DNA of 64,000 bases from an uncultured Fibrobacter sp. (GCA_934699585.1 CAKUWY010000001.1:62001-126000); one strand, 5' to 3'; counted from the first letter of the stretch, positions 17,211 through 27,349 are shown. A program made the numbers and translations. Notes: generated from the sequence alone by a model not told the origin.

Positions 17211-18140
17211 ATGAACAAAATTTCTCGTAAAGTTTTTGCCGCAGGGCTTGCGGTTTCTATCGCATTTTTGGCCGCGGGCTGCGAAGACGTGCGGGTGGAA
17301 AAATACCCCAATGGTCAGGTACAGTTCGAAACCACCTACGTAAACGACAAGCGCGAAGGCCTGGAAAAGGAGTTCTACGAGAACGGCACGCTGAAGCGGG
17401 AAACTCCTTATAAGGAAGACCGGCGGGAAGGCCTTACCAAGGAATATTTTGAAGACGGCACCTTGAAATCGGAAATTCCCTACGCCGACGGTTACATCGA
17501 AGGCACGGTGCTCCGCTACCACAAGAACGGAAAGCTTGCCTCCAAGGCCCTGTTCCAGAAAAACAAGCAGGTGGAACTAGGCGAAAGTTTTGACGAAAGC
17601 GGCGAGCCCGCTACACACGGGAGCTACAAGGACCCCCGTGACGGTATCGCCTACGAGTGGGTCCGCATCGGTGACCAGCTCTGGACCGCCGAGAACCTGA
17701 ACTACGCCACAGCCACAGGCTCCCTGTGCATGCAGTGCAACAACTGGGGCCGCCTCTACGACTTTGAAAGCGCCAAGAACGCCTGCATGGACGGATTCCA
17801 CATGCCCACCAAGGAAGAATGGCAGAAGCTGATCGCCACCGCAGGCAACAAGCCCGCCCTGGCCCTGAAGGCAGGGTTCGGCTGGGACCCCATTACCGAA
17901 GGCACCAACAACTACGGCAACGGCAAGGACGAGCTGGGCTTTGGCGTAAAAGCGGGAGGAGCCCACTTCGCCAAGAGCGACGTGCCGCTCAAAGAACGCA
18001 AGTTCGATACCGCCGGGAAAAAGGCCTACTTCTGGACCGCCGAAGGCGAAGTGGTGGTATTCCACCACAACAAGGACAACGTCACCTTCGAGAAGTTCAA
18101 TCCCGAACACGGGGCAAGCCTGAGATGCTTGAAGGACTAA
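17211..18140 (+). CDS. Lipoprotein with MORN-like repeats and FISUMP domain
   Basis: 309 residues. Lipobox AAGC (Cys24). Residues about 26-125 hold four MORN_2-like units of 23-24 residues (YPNGQVQFETTYVNDKREG type). From about 140 a FISUMP domain follows (DPRDGIAYEWVRIGDQLW ... AENLNYA ... CMDGFHMPTKEEWQKL ... RCLKD). This links the two repeat families of the window: MORN-like strands as in the 1560-residue protein, FISUMP as in the 8218 gene. GGAG precedes ATG. Likely envelope-anchored; molecular function unknown. Confidence 0.85.
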   Translation: MNKISRKVFAAGLAVSIAFLAAGCEDVRVEKYPNGQVQFETTYVNDKREGLEKEFYENGTLKRETPYKEDRREGLTKEYFEDGTLKSEIPYADGYIEGTVLRYHKNGKLASKALFQKNKQVELGESFDESGEPATHGSYKDPRDGIAYEWVRIGDQLWTAENLNYATATGSLCMQCNNWGRLYDFESAKNACMDGFHMPTKEEWQKLIATAGNKPALALKAGFGWDPITEGTNNYGNGKDELGFGVKAGGAHFAKSDVPLKERKFDTAGKKAYFWTAEGEVVVFHHNKDNVTFEKFNPEHGASLRCLKD

Positions 18141-18142
18141 TT

Positions 18143-18207
18143 ACAAGTGTGTAGTGTGTGATGTGAGATGTGAAATTACACATTCCACACCACACATTTC
18201 ACATTAA
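18143..18207. repeat. Inverted AATGTG-type tandem repeats between convergent genes
   Basis: Left arm GTGTGTAGTGTGTGATGTGAGATGTGAA, in pieces of 6-8 bases; right arm the complementary CACATTCCACACCACACATTTC words. The same arrangement is seen at 5003-5095, again between two gene ends. Confidence 0.8.
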
Positions 18208-18209
18208 TT

Positions 18210-19427
18210 CTACGTCGTGTATTCCGCGTTGATCTTTACATAGCCGTAGCTCAGGTCGCAGGTGAAGGCGCTGGCAGAGGCCTGACCGATGTTCAGCACC
18301 AGCGTCACCTTGTATTCCCGTTGGCGGACCACCGCATGCAAAGCCGCCGTTTGGGCTTCGTCCAGGGGCAGCGGGCGGCCGCCTTCCAGGACTTTCACGT
18401 CGCCGAAGTAAAGGTCGGTGTGTTCGGCCACCATGTTGCAGCCGCTACTGCCCGCACTGCTGAGGATACGGCCCCAGTTGGGGTCTTCGCCGAACATGGC
18501 GCACTTCGCAAGGTTCGATGTTCCGATGAAGCGGGCCATGCGGAGAGCTTCTTCGTGGCTTTCGGCTTTTTCGATACGCAGTTCAATCAGCTTGGTAGCG
18601 CCTTCGCCGTCACGGACGATATCCTTGGCAAGGCTCTGCATGATAAGCATCAGGGCCGCACGGAACTCGCCCTGCTCGCTCAAGCTCAGGTCTTCGTAGC
18701 GCAATCCGCTCATGCCGTTGGCCAGCAAGATGCAGGTGTCGTTGGTGCTGGTGTCGCCATCCACGGTGATGGCATTGAAGGAATCGGCGATGTCCGCACG
18801 GAATTCGGCAAAGAAGTCGATGGGGAGCGAAATGTCGGTGGTAATGAAGGCGAGCATGGTGGCCATATTGGGGTGAATCATGCCCGAGCCCTTGCAGGCG
18901 CCGCCGATAGTCACCACACCCTTTTCGGTATGGATTTCTACCGCGTGGCTCTTGAGCGCAAGGTCGGTGGTGAGAATCGCCCGGCCGAATTCCTCGGAGG
19001 CGTCGGCGTGGAGCTTTTCCACCAGCTTGGGGATCCCGGCCTCGATCTTGTCCATGGGCATCAGATGGCCGATCACGCCGGTGCTGCACACCAGCACGCT
19101 CTTGGGCGCAAGGTTCAACGCCTCTTCGGTAAGGGTGGCCATGCGTTCGGCATCCTTGTAGCCCTGTTCGCCAGTACAGGCGTTGGCGTTTCCGCTGTTC
19201 ACCACCACAGCCGTTGCAAAATGGGCATGCTCCAGGGCAGCCTTGTCATAAAGCACCGGGGCGGCCTTCACCTTGTTGGTGGTAAACACCGCAAAGCAGC
19301 GGGCGGCCTTTTCGCTCTTGAGAAGCGCCATGTCGGCATTGCCGCTGGCCTTGATGCCTGCGCAGATTCCAGATGCCGTGAAGCCCTTGGGGGAACACAC
19401 ACCGCCATTTTCCAACAGATTGTACAT
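18210..19427 (-). CDS. argJ: Bifunctional glutamate N-acetyltransferase / amino-acid acetyltransferase
   Basis: 405 residues from ATG 19427 with GGAG upstream; the frame extends to 19529 but the added part is not ArgJ-like. ArgJ transfers acetyl from N-acetylornithine to glutamate in the cyclic arginine pathway, and in some species also uses acetyl-CoA. Self-cleavage site HPNMAT-MLAF with the nucleophile T190 is present, as are CKGSGM and the C-terminal NPNWGRI-type block (EDPNWGRILSSAG). No other arg gene is nearby. Divergent from greA. Confidence 0.96.
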   Translation of the reverse strand: MYNLLENGGVCSPKGFTASGICAGIKASGNADMALLKSEKAARCFAVFTTNKVKAAPVLYDKAALEHAHFATAVVVNSGNANACTGEQGYKDAERMATLTEEALNLAPKSVLVCSTGVIGHLMPMDKIEAGIPKLVEKLHADASEEFGRAILTTDLALKSHAVEIHTEKGVVTIGGACKGSGMIHPNMATMLAFITTDISLPIDFFAEFRADIADSFNAITVDGDTSTNDTCILLANGMSGLRYEDLSLSEQGEFRAALMLIMQSLAKDIVRDGEGATKLIELRIEKAESHEEALRMARFIGTSNLAKCAMFGEDPNWGRILSSAGSSGCNMVAEHTDLYFGDVKVLEGGRPLPLDEAQTAALHAVVRQREYKVTLVLNIGQASASAFTCDLSYGYVKINAEYTT

Positions 19428-19502
19428 ATCGACTCCTGCAAAAGGCGCCCTTCGGGAACAGCCGTTCCCCAAAACGCCGGTAAATTTTTTACCTTGTAGA
19501 GC

Positions 19503-19973
19503 ATGGAAAAGAAAATCCCGTTTACACAAGAAGCCTACGACCAGCTCGTCAAGGACCTCAATAATTTAAAAAATGTAGAACGTCCCCGCGTGCTGCAGGA
19601 ACTGGTTGACGCCCGCGCACAGGGCGATTTGAGCGAAAACGCCGAATACCATGCCGCCAAGGAGCGGCTTGCCGCCATCGACAACGTGGAACTGCCCAAG
19701 CTGCAAGACCAGCTGGCCCGCGCCGAAGTGGTGGCCTTTGACGCCTCCTCCGACACCATCCGCTTTGGTGCCACCGTCACCGTCAAGAACCTGAAAACCA
19801 AGCGGGACGTGGTTTACCAGCTGGTGTCTCCCGAAAGCGTAGATGCCCTCAACGGGAAAATCAGTTTCAAGAGCCCCATCGGCGCCGCCCTCATGGGCAA
19901 GAAGCGGGGCGACAAGGTAGAAGTTTCCACCCCCAAGGGCGTAAACAACTTCGAAATCATCGACTTCAAGTAA
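19503..19973 (+). CDS. greA: Transcription elongation factor GreA
   Basis: 156 residues, the family's standard length. GreA enters the RNA polymerase secondary channel and stimulates cleavage of backtracked RNA. N-terminal coiled coil with the acidic tip (GDLSENAEYHAAK, about residues 40-52) and a C-terminal FKBP-like domain ending SFKSPIGAALMGKKRGDKVEV are clear. Divergent from argJ; holA starts 28 nt downstream and may be co-transcribed. Confidence 0.97.
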   Translation: MEKKIPFTQEAYDQLVKDLNNLKNVERPRVLQELVDARAQGDLSENAEYHAAKERLAAIDNVELPKLQDQLARAEVVAFDASSDTIRFGATVTVKNLKTKRDVVYQLVSPESVDALNGKISFKSPIGAALMGKKRGDKVEVSTPKGVNNFEIIDFK

Positions 19974-20001
19974 GGCGAACAGGACCGCCCGCGAGACTAG
20001 G

Positions 20002-20973
20002 ATGATTGTAGCCCTCATTGGCAAGGACCAGTTTTCCAAGGACATCCGCATCGAGAAATTTATTGCCGATGCCCTGGGCGAACGGAAAGACGACCCTCTT
20101 TCCAAGCAGATCCTGTACGCCACGGACACGAACATCCCTTCCATTGCCGAAGCGGTAATGACCGCCTGCGACTCCGTGTCCATGTTCAGCCCGGAACAGG
20201 CCATCGTAGTGCGCAAGGCCGAAGCCCTCAAGGCAGACGACACCAAAGCCCTGGCCAAATGGCTGGGGCATGGCCCCCAGTGCAAGCTTTTGCTGGACTT
20301 CGAGACTCTCGCCGCCAACACGGAACTCTACAAGGCCCTGAAAAAGGCGGGCGAAATCGAGAAGGAATACGACGAGCCCAAGTCCTACAAGATGGCCGAC
20401 TGGATTGCCTCGGTTATCCCCTCCCATTTCAAGAAGGCCATCGACAAGGATGCCTGCCAGTACCTGGCCGAAGCCCTGGGCACCGACACCAAGCTGGTGT
20501 GCGAAGAAGTCGAAAAGATCCTCCTGTTCCAGCCGGACTGCAAGAAAATTGACCTGGAACTGGTCAAGACCATGGTGGTTTCCCAGCGGAAAATCGTGGC
20601 CTACGAAATCAACGACTATTTCGGCATGCGTGACAGCAAGGCCTACGCCAAGAAACTGAACGAGATGTTCAACAACGGCGTGCAAGCGGTGCAAATCGTG
20701 GCGTCGCTGTACTACTACGCCGTTGACCTGATGAACTTTTCGGCCCTGCTCGCGAAGGGCATGACCCCCAAAGACGCCGCCGCCGAACTGGGCAAGAACG
20801 ACTTTATCTTCAACGTGAAGGGCAAGGCTCCCGAATGCGCAAGACGCTGGGGCAAGCCGCTCCTGTGCAGGGTCATCCGCAGGCTCGCCGACCTGGACTT
20901 TGAAATCAAGAGCGGAAAATGCTCCACCCGCATTAGCCAGGAACTGGCGCTAGCTGCCCTGGTGGTGCGGTAA
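20002..20973 (+). CDS. holA: DNA polymerase III delta subunit
   Basis: 323 residues. HolA is the clamp-loader subunit that opens the beta clamp. The sequence has the diverged AAA+ fold without Walker A, as usual for delta: the N-terminal IVALIGKDQFSKDIRIEKF part, the MFSPEQAIVVRKAE block near residue 65 (interacting region), and a helical C-terminal collar domain with YYYAVDL. It follows greA by 28 nt. Terminator not clear downstream. Confidence 0.92.
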   Translation: MIVALIGKDQFSKDIRIEKFIADALGERKDDPLSKQILYATDTNIPSIAEAVMTACDSVSMFSPEQAIVVRKAEALKADDTKALAKWLGHGPQCKLLLDFETLAANTELYKALKKAGEIEKEYDEPKSYKMADWIASVIPSHFKKAIDKDACQYLAEALGTDTKLVCEEVEKILLFQPDCKKIDLELVKTMVVSQRKIVAYEINDYFGMRDSKAYAKKLNEMFNNGVQAVQIVASLYYYAVDLMNFSALLAKGMTPKDAAAELGKNDFIFNVKGKAPECARRWGKPLLCRVIRRLADLDFEIKSGKCSTRISQELALAALVVR

Positions 20974-21094
20974 TCCCCGAAAAACAAGTCCCAGAACCCC
21001 ATAAGGGCGTTTTAGAAGCATTAACAAGACCGTATCACATTTGAAAAATATATTTTTCGAATGTAGGTACATTGTCTTTCAGGAGGAGAGTCCC

Positions 21095-24000
21095 ATGAAA
21101 AAAATGTGGAAGGGCATTTTGTCCCTATTCGTCGGGATGACTATCATCAGTTGCGCCGGTACTGATTCTTCGGCACAAAAGAAGGGACATGATAATTCGA
21201 ACCTGTTCAAGGCAGGAACGCCTTTTGCAGACAGCCTTGCATCAACGATGCCCGAACTCGCCCGTTCCGTATTCAAGGGTACCCTTGATTCTGTTCCAGG
21301 GGAATATTACTACCACACCACAGACGGCAGGGTTGACACGCTGTTTAAAAAAGAAGAGGGACAGTACAAACCTATCGTTTCTATCGCCTACGACTTTTTC
21401 GTTGGGCAAAGCGACTACGAGCTAAAAAAAGGCAGCTATAGTTACTTTGTAAAGGATGATGTATTAGAAGGGGAAGTATGTTTCCCAAAGTATGTCAAAG
21501 CATACTGGAACAATGGAAATACAAAAGTAATAGCAACAGGAACCCTGTATAGGGACGATCAAAACACAATTTGGCCGGATAGCGGGCACCTGGAGAGCTA
21601 TTTCGAAAACGGAAAAGCCCTTGAACAAAGCGATTGGAAAGACAAGCATGTTGTCTCAAGTAAAGTATGGAACGAAAATGGGGTATTGGTAGGAGAACTG
21701 GATTTCCCACACTATTCCAAAGAATACTGGGACGATGGAAAACCCCAAAAATTATTGACAGGTCTTCTTTATAGGGATGATCAAGGCGTTATCCAAGTAG
21801 ATAGTGGACTTTCCGAAATATATTTCGAAAACGGAAAAATTAAGGAACAAAACGATTGGAAAGGCAAGCAAATCGTCGCTCATAAAGAATGGAACGAAAA
21901 CGGTGTATTGACAAAAGAAGTAAGTCTCCCCACATATTACAAGGAATATTGGGACAACGGAAAAATAAAAGGGGAAATAGTAGGCATCCTTTATAGGAAT
22001 GACCAAGACATTATCTCGGCGGACAGTGGCTACTCGGAATCATATTTCGAAAACGAGAAAACTCACCAGCATAACGAATGGAGAAACAAGCAAATCATTG
22101 CACAAAAAGATTGGAACGAAAACGGGGCGTTGGTAAAAGAAATCGACTTTCCCAAATACACCAAAGAATACTGGAACAACGGAAACCCCAAGCAGGTATT
22201 TACAGGCCTCCTTTATAGACTGAACAATCTATGCCTTTTCAAGCCGGATAGCGGACACGCGGAAATATATTTCGAAAACGGGAAAATTAAGGAGCAGACC
22301 GACTGGAAGGACAAGGATGTTGTTGTAAGCAAGGTATGGAATGAAGACGGGGTATTGATAAAAGAGCTGGATTTCCCCAAACATTACAAAGAATATCGGG
22401 ACAACGGAAAGCCCAAGGCGATCTTAACGGGCCTTCTTTATAGGAATGACAAAGGCAATTTTGATTTGGACAGCGGTCGCTCGGAAGAATATTTTGAAAA
22501 TGGAAAAATCCAACGAATAACCGACTGGAAAAACAGGCAACATATCGCGCAAAAAGAATGGAACGAAAAAGGGGAAATGATAAAGGATCTTGATTTTCCA
22601 AAGCACGCCAAAACATATTGGGACAACGGGAAACCTAAAACAATAATGACTGGTCATCTTTATTGGGATGATCAAGGTGCTGTCCAAGTGGACAGCGGAC
22701 GCATAGAATCATATTTCGAAAACGGAAAAACCCAACGAATAACCGGCTGGAAGGACAAGCAGTATGTCACGCAAAAAGAATGGAACGAAAAAGGACTGTT
22801 GTTAACAGAGCTAGATTTCCCCAAATCCATTAAAGAATATTGGGTCAATGGAAAATTAAAACAAAAAGCGACGGGCATTCTTTATAGAGACGATGGTAGC
22901 GATCAAAACTGTTTCGCCGTAGATAGCGGGCGCTCGGAGATATATTTCGAAAATGGAAACATCAGCCAGCAAAACAACTGGAAGGGTAAACAGCCCACCA
23001 CAAGCAAACAATGGAATGAAAACGGGGCATTGGTAAGAGAGCTAGATTTTCCGAAATCTTTAAAAGAATATTGGGACAATGGGAATCTTAAAGCAATAAT
23101 GACCGGCCTTATCTACAGAGACAATTACGGTGGATTCCATTTAGACAGCGGTCATTCAGAAACATATTTTGAAAATGGAAAAATCTACCAACAAAACGAC
23201 TGGAAAGATAAACAGGGCGTTGTAAGCAAGCAATGGAATGAAAACGGAGTGCTAGTAAAGGAATGGAATCACCCAAAATACTTCAAGGAATACTGGAACA
23301 ACGGAAAACTAAAAATGACTATGACAGGCATTCTTTATGCAAGCGATCAGGGCAATTTCCACTTAGACAGCGGACATTCGGAAATATATTCCGAAAATGG
23401 AGAAATTCTGTCACAAAGCGATTGGAAAGACAAGCAAACCATTGCGGAAAAAATATGGAATAAAAGCGGGGTGTTGATAAAAGAATTACATCTCCCCAAT
23501 TATGTCAAAGTATACTGGGACAATGGAAATATAAAAGAAATAGTAACAGGTGCCCTTCATATAGGCAATCAAGGCGGCATCAGCGTGGACAGCGGACGCT
23601 CGAAATCATATTTTGAAAATGGAAAAATCCAAGCGCAGAGAGACTGGAAAAACGACCAAATCGTTGCAATCAAGCAATGGAATGAAGATGGGGTATTGAC
23701 AAAAGAAATAGTTTTCCCCAATTACGCCAGAGAATATTGGGACAATGGAAAGCCTAAAGAGACATTGGCTGGACTCCTTTACAGAAACGAGCGAGGCGGA
23801 TTTATGGTGGACAGCGGGCGCTCGGAAGTATATTTTGAAAATGGAAAAATCAACCAGCAAAATGACTGGAAGAGCAGGCAAGCCGCTGCAAGCAAGACAT
23901 GGAATGAAAACGGAGTACTATTAGCAGAACTAAAATTCCCAAAATCTTTAAAAACATACTGGGACAACGGAAAACCCAAAGCTTTATTGACAGGAGTCCT

Positions 24001-25777
24001 TTATAGTGACAATCAGGGCAATTTCTCGGTGGATAGCGGGCATTCCGAAATATATTTTGAGAATGGACAAATTAAAGAGCAGAACGACTGGAAAAACAAG
24101 CAGATTGTTACGAATAAAACATGGAACGAAAACGGGGTGTTGGTAGAAGAGCTAGATTTTCCGAAATCTATTAAAGAATATTGGAACGACGGGAAAATAA
24201 GAACAATAGCAAAGGGGCTCATTTATCGAGATGATCAAGGTATCTTTCAATTAGATAGCGGTCGCTCAGAGATGTATTTTGAGAACGGGAAAATTCATAT
24301 TCAAAGAAAATGGAAAGACAAGCAATGTGTTGCACAAAAAGAATGGAACGAAAACGGAGTACTGACGCTAAATATTGATTTTCCCAAATCTTTTAAGAAC
24401 TATTGGAGCGATGGGAAAATAAAAGAAATGGGAACAGGCCTCCTTTATAGAGACAATCAAGGCAATATTTCTGTAGATAGCGGACACTCGGAGGTTTATT
24501 TTGAAAATGGAAAAATCAGCCAGCAAAACGAATGGAAGAACAAGCAACCCGCCGCAAGCAAACAATGGAATGAAGATGGGGTATTGATAAGAGAACTAGA
24601 TTTCCCCAAATATGCGAAGGGATATTGGGACAACGGGAAACCCAAAATTATATTGACAGGACTCCTTTATAGAGACGATCAAGGCAATTTCGAATTGGAT
24701 AGCGGGCACCAGGAAACATATTACGAAAATGGGCAAATTGAAGTATTGTACGACTGGAAAGACAAACAACTTGTTGCACATAAAGAATGGAACGAAGACG
24801 GGACTGTCATAAGGGAAGGAGACATCTCTAAAGAATTCCATAAGGCCTACTTCACGAACGGGAAAACCTCTGTGGAAGTGTCAGGAAAATTCCACTATAG
24901 CGATTGGAACATTATCCTGGAAAATGCCACCAAAAAGCATTGGAATGAAAACGGGACCCTAAAAAGTGAAATCGTTTTCCCAAAATACGCCAAGTATTAT
25001 ACCGACAGCGGAACCCTTGTAATTGAATTAGAGGGAACTTTATACTATGACGACCAAGGGGAAATCCGTATACAGGACGGCTTTCAAAAATGGTATCGCG
25101 ATAACGGGAAATTATGGGAGCTTCGAATCTATAAAGGAAAAAAGTTAGTTAACAAGAAAACCTGGAATGACGATGGAACTGTAAATTCTGAAGGGGATGT
25201 GGCAAGAGGATTTTACAAAAACTACTTCTTAAGCGGTAAAGTTTATCAGGAAATATTAGGAAAATTCCACTACGATGATAACGATGATTGGAGTATATGG
25301 GATGAAATTATCTTGGAAAATGCCACCGAAAAGAGGTGGAACGCTAATGGGAATCTAAAAAAAGAAATTGTTTTCCCGAAATACGTAAAAGAATATTCCG
25401 ATAGCGGAACCCTCGTGAAAGAATTAGAGGGAACCTTATACTACGATGACCAGAAAGAAATCCAGGTACAGAATGGTTTCAGAAAAGAGTATTCTAATAA
25501 CGGAAAACTAGCATCTCTTCTAATCTATGGGGAGAAAAAGCTAGTTGGCAAAACGATATGGAATGAAAACGGTAATGTGTCTATTTCTGTAGAACTGCCA
25601 AACCGCTACAGGGAATTTTACAGTAACGGTAAGATTAAAGCCGAAGTTAACGGAACCATTGTCGAAGAAGACGGCTCGTTCAGAATAAAAGACGGAATAT
25701 ATAACGAATTCGACGAAAACGGCAAAGTCACCTACACCGCAACCTACGAGGATTTTCAGAGAATTTCTGAAAAGTGA
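21095..25777 (+). CDS. Giant lipoprotein of 15 MORN-like ~74-residue repeats
   Basis: 1560 residues from ATG 21095, which has AGGAGGAGA; codons upstream of it are unlikely. Lipobox IISC (Cys20). After about 120 residues come 15 units of about 74 residues (222 nt). Each has a KEYWDNGKPK strand pair, TGLLYRDDQG, DSGHSEIYFENGKI, a DWKDKQ turn and WNENGVL, so each unit contains about three MORN_2-type strands. The last 300 residues hold longer, diverged units. MORN_2 repeats form extended beta scaffolds; a structural or binding role on the surface is inference. The DNA is much more AT-rich than the neighbours, which suggests different ancestry or relaxed codon use. Stop is only 24 bp from the convergent gene. 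Confidence 0.85.
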   Translation: MKKMWKGILSLFVGMTIISCAGTDSSAQKKGHDNSNLFKAGTPFADSLASTMPELARSVFKGTLDSVPGEYYYHTTDGRVDTLFKKEEGQYKPIVSIAYDFFVGQSDYELKKGSYSYFVKDDVLEGEVCFPKYVKAYWNNGNTKVIATGTLYRDDQNTIWPDSGHLESYFENGKALEQSDWKDKHVVSSKVWNENGVLVGELDFPHYSKEYWDDGKPQKLLTGLLYRDDQGVIQVDSGLSEIYFENGKIKEQNDWKGKQIVAHKEWNENGVLTKEVSLPTYYKEYWDNGKIKGEIVGILYRNDQDIISADSGYSESYFENEKTHQHNEWRNKQIIAQKDWNENGALVKEIDFPKYTKEYWNNGNPKQVFTGLLYRLNNLCLFKPDSGHAEIYFENGKIKEQTDWKDKDVVVSKVWNEDGVLIKELDFPKHYKEYRDNGKPKAILTGLLYRNDKGNFDLDSGRSEEYFENGKIQRITDWKNRQHIAQKEWNEKGEMIKDLDFPKHAKTYWDNGKPKTIMTGHLYWDDQGAVQVDSGRIESYFENGKTQRITGWKDKQYVTQKEWNEKGLLLTELDFPKSIKEYWVNGKLKQKATGILYRDDGSDQNCFAVDSGRSEIYFENGNISQQNNWKGKQPTTSKQWNENGALVRELDFPKSLKEYWDNGNLKAIMTGLIYRDNYGGFHLDSGHSETYFENGKIYQQNDWKDKQGVVSKQWNENGVLVKEWNHPKYFKEYWNNGKLKMTMTGILYASDQGNFHLDSGHSEIYSENGEILSQSDWKDKQTIAEKIWNKSGVLIKELHLPNYVKVYWDNGNIKEIVTGALHIGNQGGISVDSGRSKSYFENGKIQAQRDWKNDQIVAIKQWNEDGVLTKEIVFPNYAREYWDNGKPKETLAGLLYRNERGGFMVDSGRSEVYFENGKINQQNDWKSRQAAASKTWNENGVLLAELKFPKSLKTYWDNGKPKALLTGVLYSDNQGNFSVDSGHSEIYFENGQIKEQNDWKNKQIVTNKTWNENGVLVEELDFPKSIKEYWNDGKIRTIAKGLIYRDDQGIFQLDSGRSEMYFENGKIHIQRKWKDKQCVAQKEWNENGVLTLNIDFPKSFKNYWSDGKIKEMGTGLLYRDNQGNISVDSGHSEVYFENGKISQQNEWKNKQPAASKQWNEDGVLIRELDFPKYAKGYWDNGKPKIILTGLLYRDDQGNFELDSGHQETYYENGQIEVLYDWKDKQLVAHKEWNEDGTVIREGDISKEFHKAYFTNGKTSVEVSGKFHYSDWNIILENATKKHWNENGTLKSEIVFPKYAKYYTDSGTLVIELEGTLYYDDQGEIRIQDGFQKWYRDNGKLWELRIYKGKKLVNKKTWNDDGTVNSEGDVARGFYKNYFLSGKVYQEILGKFHYDDNDDWSIWDEIILENATEKRWNANGNLKKEIVFPKYVKEYSDSGTLVKELEGTLYYDDQKEIQVQNGFRKEYSNNGKLASLLIYGEKKLVGKTIWNENGNVSISVELPNRYREFYSNGKIKAEVNGTIVEEDGSFRIKDGIYNEFDENGKVTYTATYEDFQRISEK
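21560..24800 (+). repeat. 15-copy tandem repeat, about 222-nt period, inside the giant lipoprotein gene
   Basis: GATAGCGG or GACAGCGG words coding for DSG recur near 21578, 21800, 22024, 22250, 22470, 22691, 22923, 23146, 23365, 23590, 23813, 24035, 24256, 24479 and 24701. Units are diverged but in frame. Confidence 0.9.
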
Positions 25778-25801
25778 CAGGCGGCCCTAAGGGCGCCATC
25801 G

Positions 25802-27349
25802 CTAGAACTTCATATCCACGGGATTGAACTGGAGCTGGATTCCCGAACGGATCCAGCCGTCCATGCCGTCCTTGCCGGGAATGTTGGCCAGGTTCTCGTA
25901 CTTGCGGCCTCCGCCACCCAAATAGAAGCGCAACCATTCGTTAAACTTGAGACGGTATTGAATGTCCAGCACGTACTGGGCTTCTTCCACGCCGGAGGTT
26001 GCACCTTCCACATCGACGGCGATGTCGTAATCGGTGTAGAGTTCCTTATCGCCCTGACGGAGCCACGCCGCCGTAATGGAGAGAGTGTGGGCGCCATAGG
26101 TCCAGCCCAGTTCCAGCCACAGGTCCAGAGCGTCTGCGCCGCGACGGTATCCCACGGGATAGTCCACAAAATAGGCGTCGGCGTAACCGACATCTCCCTG
26201 TTCGCGGTAGTTGCTGCGGTAATTGCGACGGCTGGTGTACTTCAGGAGCGGAAGCCTACTGTTGTTGGCGGCGGGGTCGGTGCGGACCACCTCGAAGCGC
26301 CAGGAATATTCACCAAAACGGTTGGTCTTGACCTGATGGAAATAGCCCGCCATGTAATTCAAGATGGAACGGTTGGTACCCTTGTCGTCATCTTCGCCTA
26401 CGGGGCTGTTAATGTCTTCCATGTTGATTTGCCCGTAAAACTTGGCACCGTTGGCAGTCTTGTAGCCCAGTTCAAAGGACGTCATAGCCGAGGTGTACCC
26501 CGTGGCGTAATTGTCGTGCCAATAGATGAAGGGGCTGATGGAACGGAATTCCAGGGCCTTTCCCCCCACCATACTCTGCTCCACCACGTAGGCCCAGAAC
26601 TTGTTGGTCTCTACGCCAAAACGGTGGAACACCAGGTTCTTGACGTTGTCGGTGTAGGTGCGGTTCCGCTGGTTCGATACCTGCCGGCCGGGGTCGGTGC
26701 ATTTCTGGTCGTAGGCCTCGGTGCCTACCGGCGGGCAGCCCGTAGAGTGGTCCGTCACATCACCAAAAAGCCAGGGGTTCAGGGAGCTGAGCATGAAATC
26801 GTAACGGAAAATGCCGGGGGCGAATTTCCAGTGGACACCGTCGTGGTAGGGCGCGCCACCCATCAAGATGTCGTTCTTGGAGATTTTCAGGTCGTCGGGG
26901 CTGAAACGGCCGAACTGCACGAAGCCCACGCCGTTAGTCCACTTGGCATAGGCGTTGTTGGGCACGTTGATGTCCAGCTCGCTGGGCTTGTAGGTGAAAT
27001 TCGTTTTCCAGTCGTCCTGGTACCAGGCCTCCAGATCCTTGCGGAGAGGTGCTTCCAAAAGCACCTGGAAATCTTTGTAACCTGCACGGAAGCTAAGCGT
27101 AAAGAAGGGGTGAACCGATTCTTCGTAACTGCGGGCGTTTTCCAGCGGGATGCGGAGCCCCCGCCAGTTGCGACCGTACCAGTCCGCCGTATCGACGGCG
27201 AAGGTAGGCTCCGTAGGGCCGCCGTTGAGCCCGATGTCGAAATCCGTTCCAATCTGGAAATAGCCGGTTTCGCCATAGGCCGAGACGGACAGGCCCAGGG
27301 AGGCTGCCGCCAGTGTCAAAATCGCAAATTTGGAGCGAATTGCACCCAT
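25802..27349 (-). CDS. Probable outer-membrane beta-barrel protein, unknown substrate
   Basis: 515 residues from ATG 27349; in-frame sequence upstream reads through repeat DNA and is discarded. A cleavable signal peptide (AAASLGLSVSAYG) is followed by alternating aromatic/polar strands throughout and a C-terminal Phe (NPVDMKF), the usual end of a barrel recognised by BAM. Many Trp and Tyr residues fit membrane girdles. A Cys pair (about C228 and C238, in TGCPPVGTEAYDQKC) could close an extracellular loop. No specific family recognised. Its leader contains REP-like sequence and three hairpins. Confidence 0.75.
   Translation of the reverse strand: MGAIRSKFAILTLAAASLGLSVSAYGETGYFQIGTDFDIGLNGGPTEPTFAVDTADWYGRNWRGLRIPLENARSYEESVHPFFTLSFRAGYKDFQVLLEAPLRKDLEAWYQDDWKTNFTYKPSELDINVPNNAYAKWTNGVGFVQFGRFSPDDLKISKNDILMGGAPYHDGVHWKFAPGIFRYDFMLSSLNPWLFGDVTDHSTGCPPVGTEAYDQKCTDPGRQVSNQRNRTYTDNVKNLVFHRFGVETNKFWAYVVEQSMVGGKALEFRSISPFIYWHDNYATGYTSAMTSFELGYKTANGAKFYGQINMEDINSPVGEDDDKGTNRSILNYMAGYFHQVKTNRFGEYSWRFEVVRTDPAANNSRLPLLKYTSRRNYRSNYREQGDVGYADAYFVDYPVGYRRGADALDLWLELGWTYGAHTLSITAAWLRQGDKELYTDYDIAVDVEGATSGVEEAQYVLDIQYRLKFNEWLRFYLGGGGRKYENLANIPGKDGMDGWIRSGIQLQFNPVDMKF

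Noticed and set aside
21560..24800. Regular 222-nt repeats as a CRISPR-like array
   Set aside because: Repeats are long, diverged, without spacers, and continuously coding.
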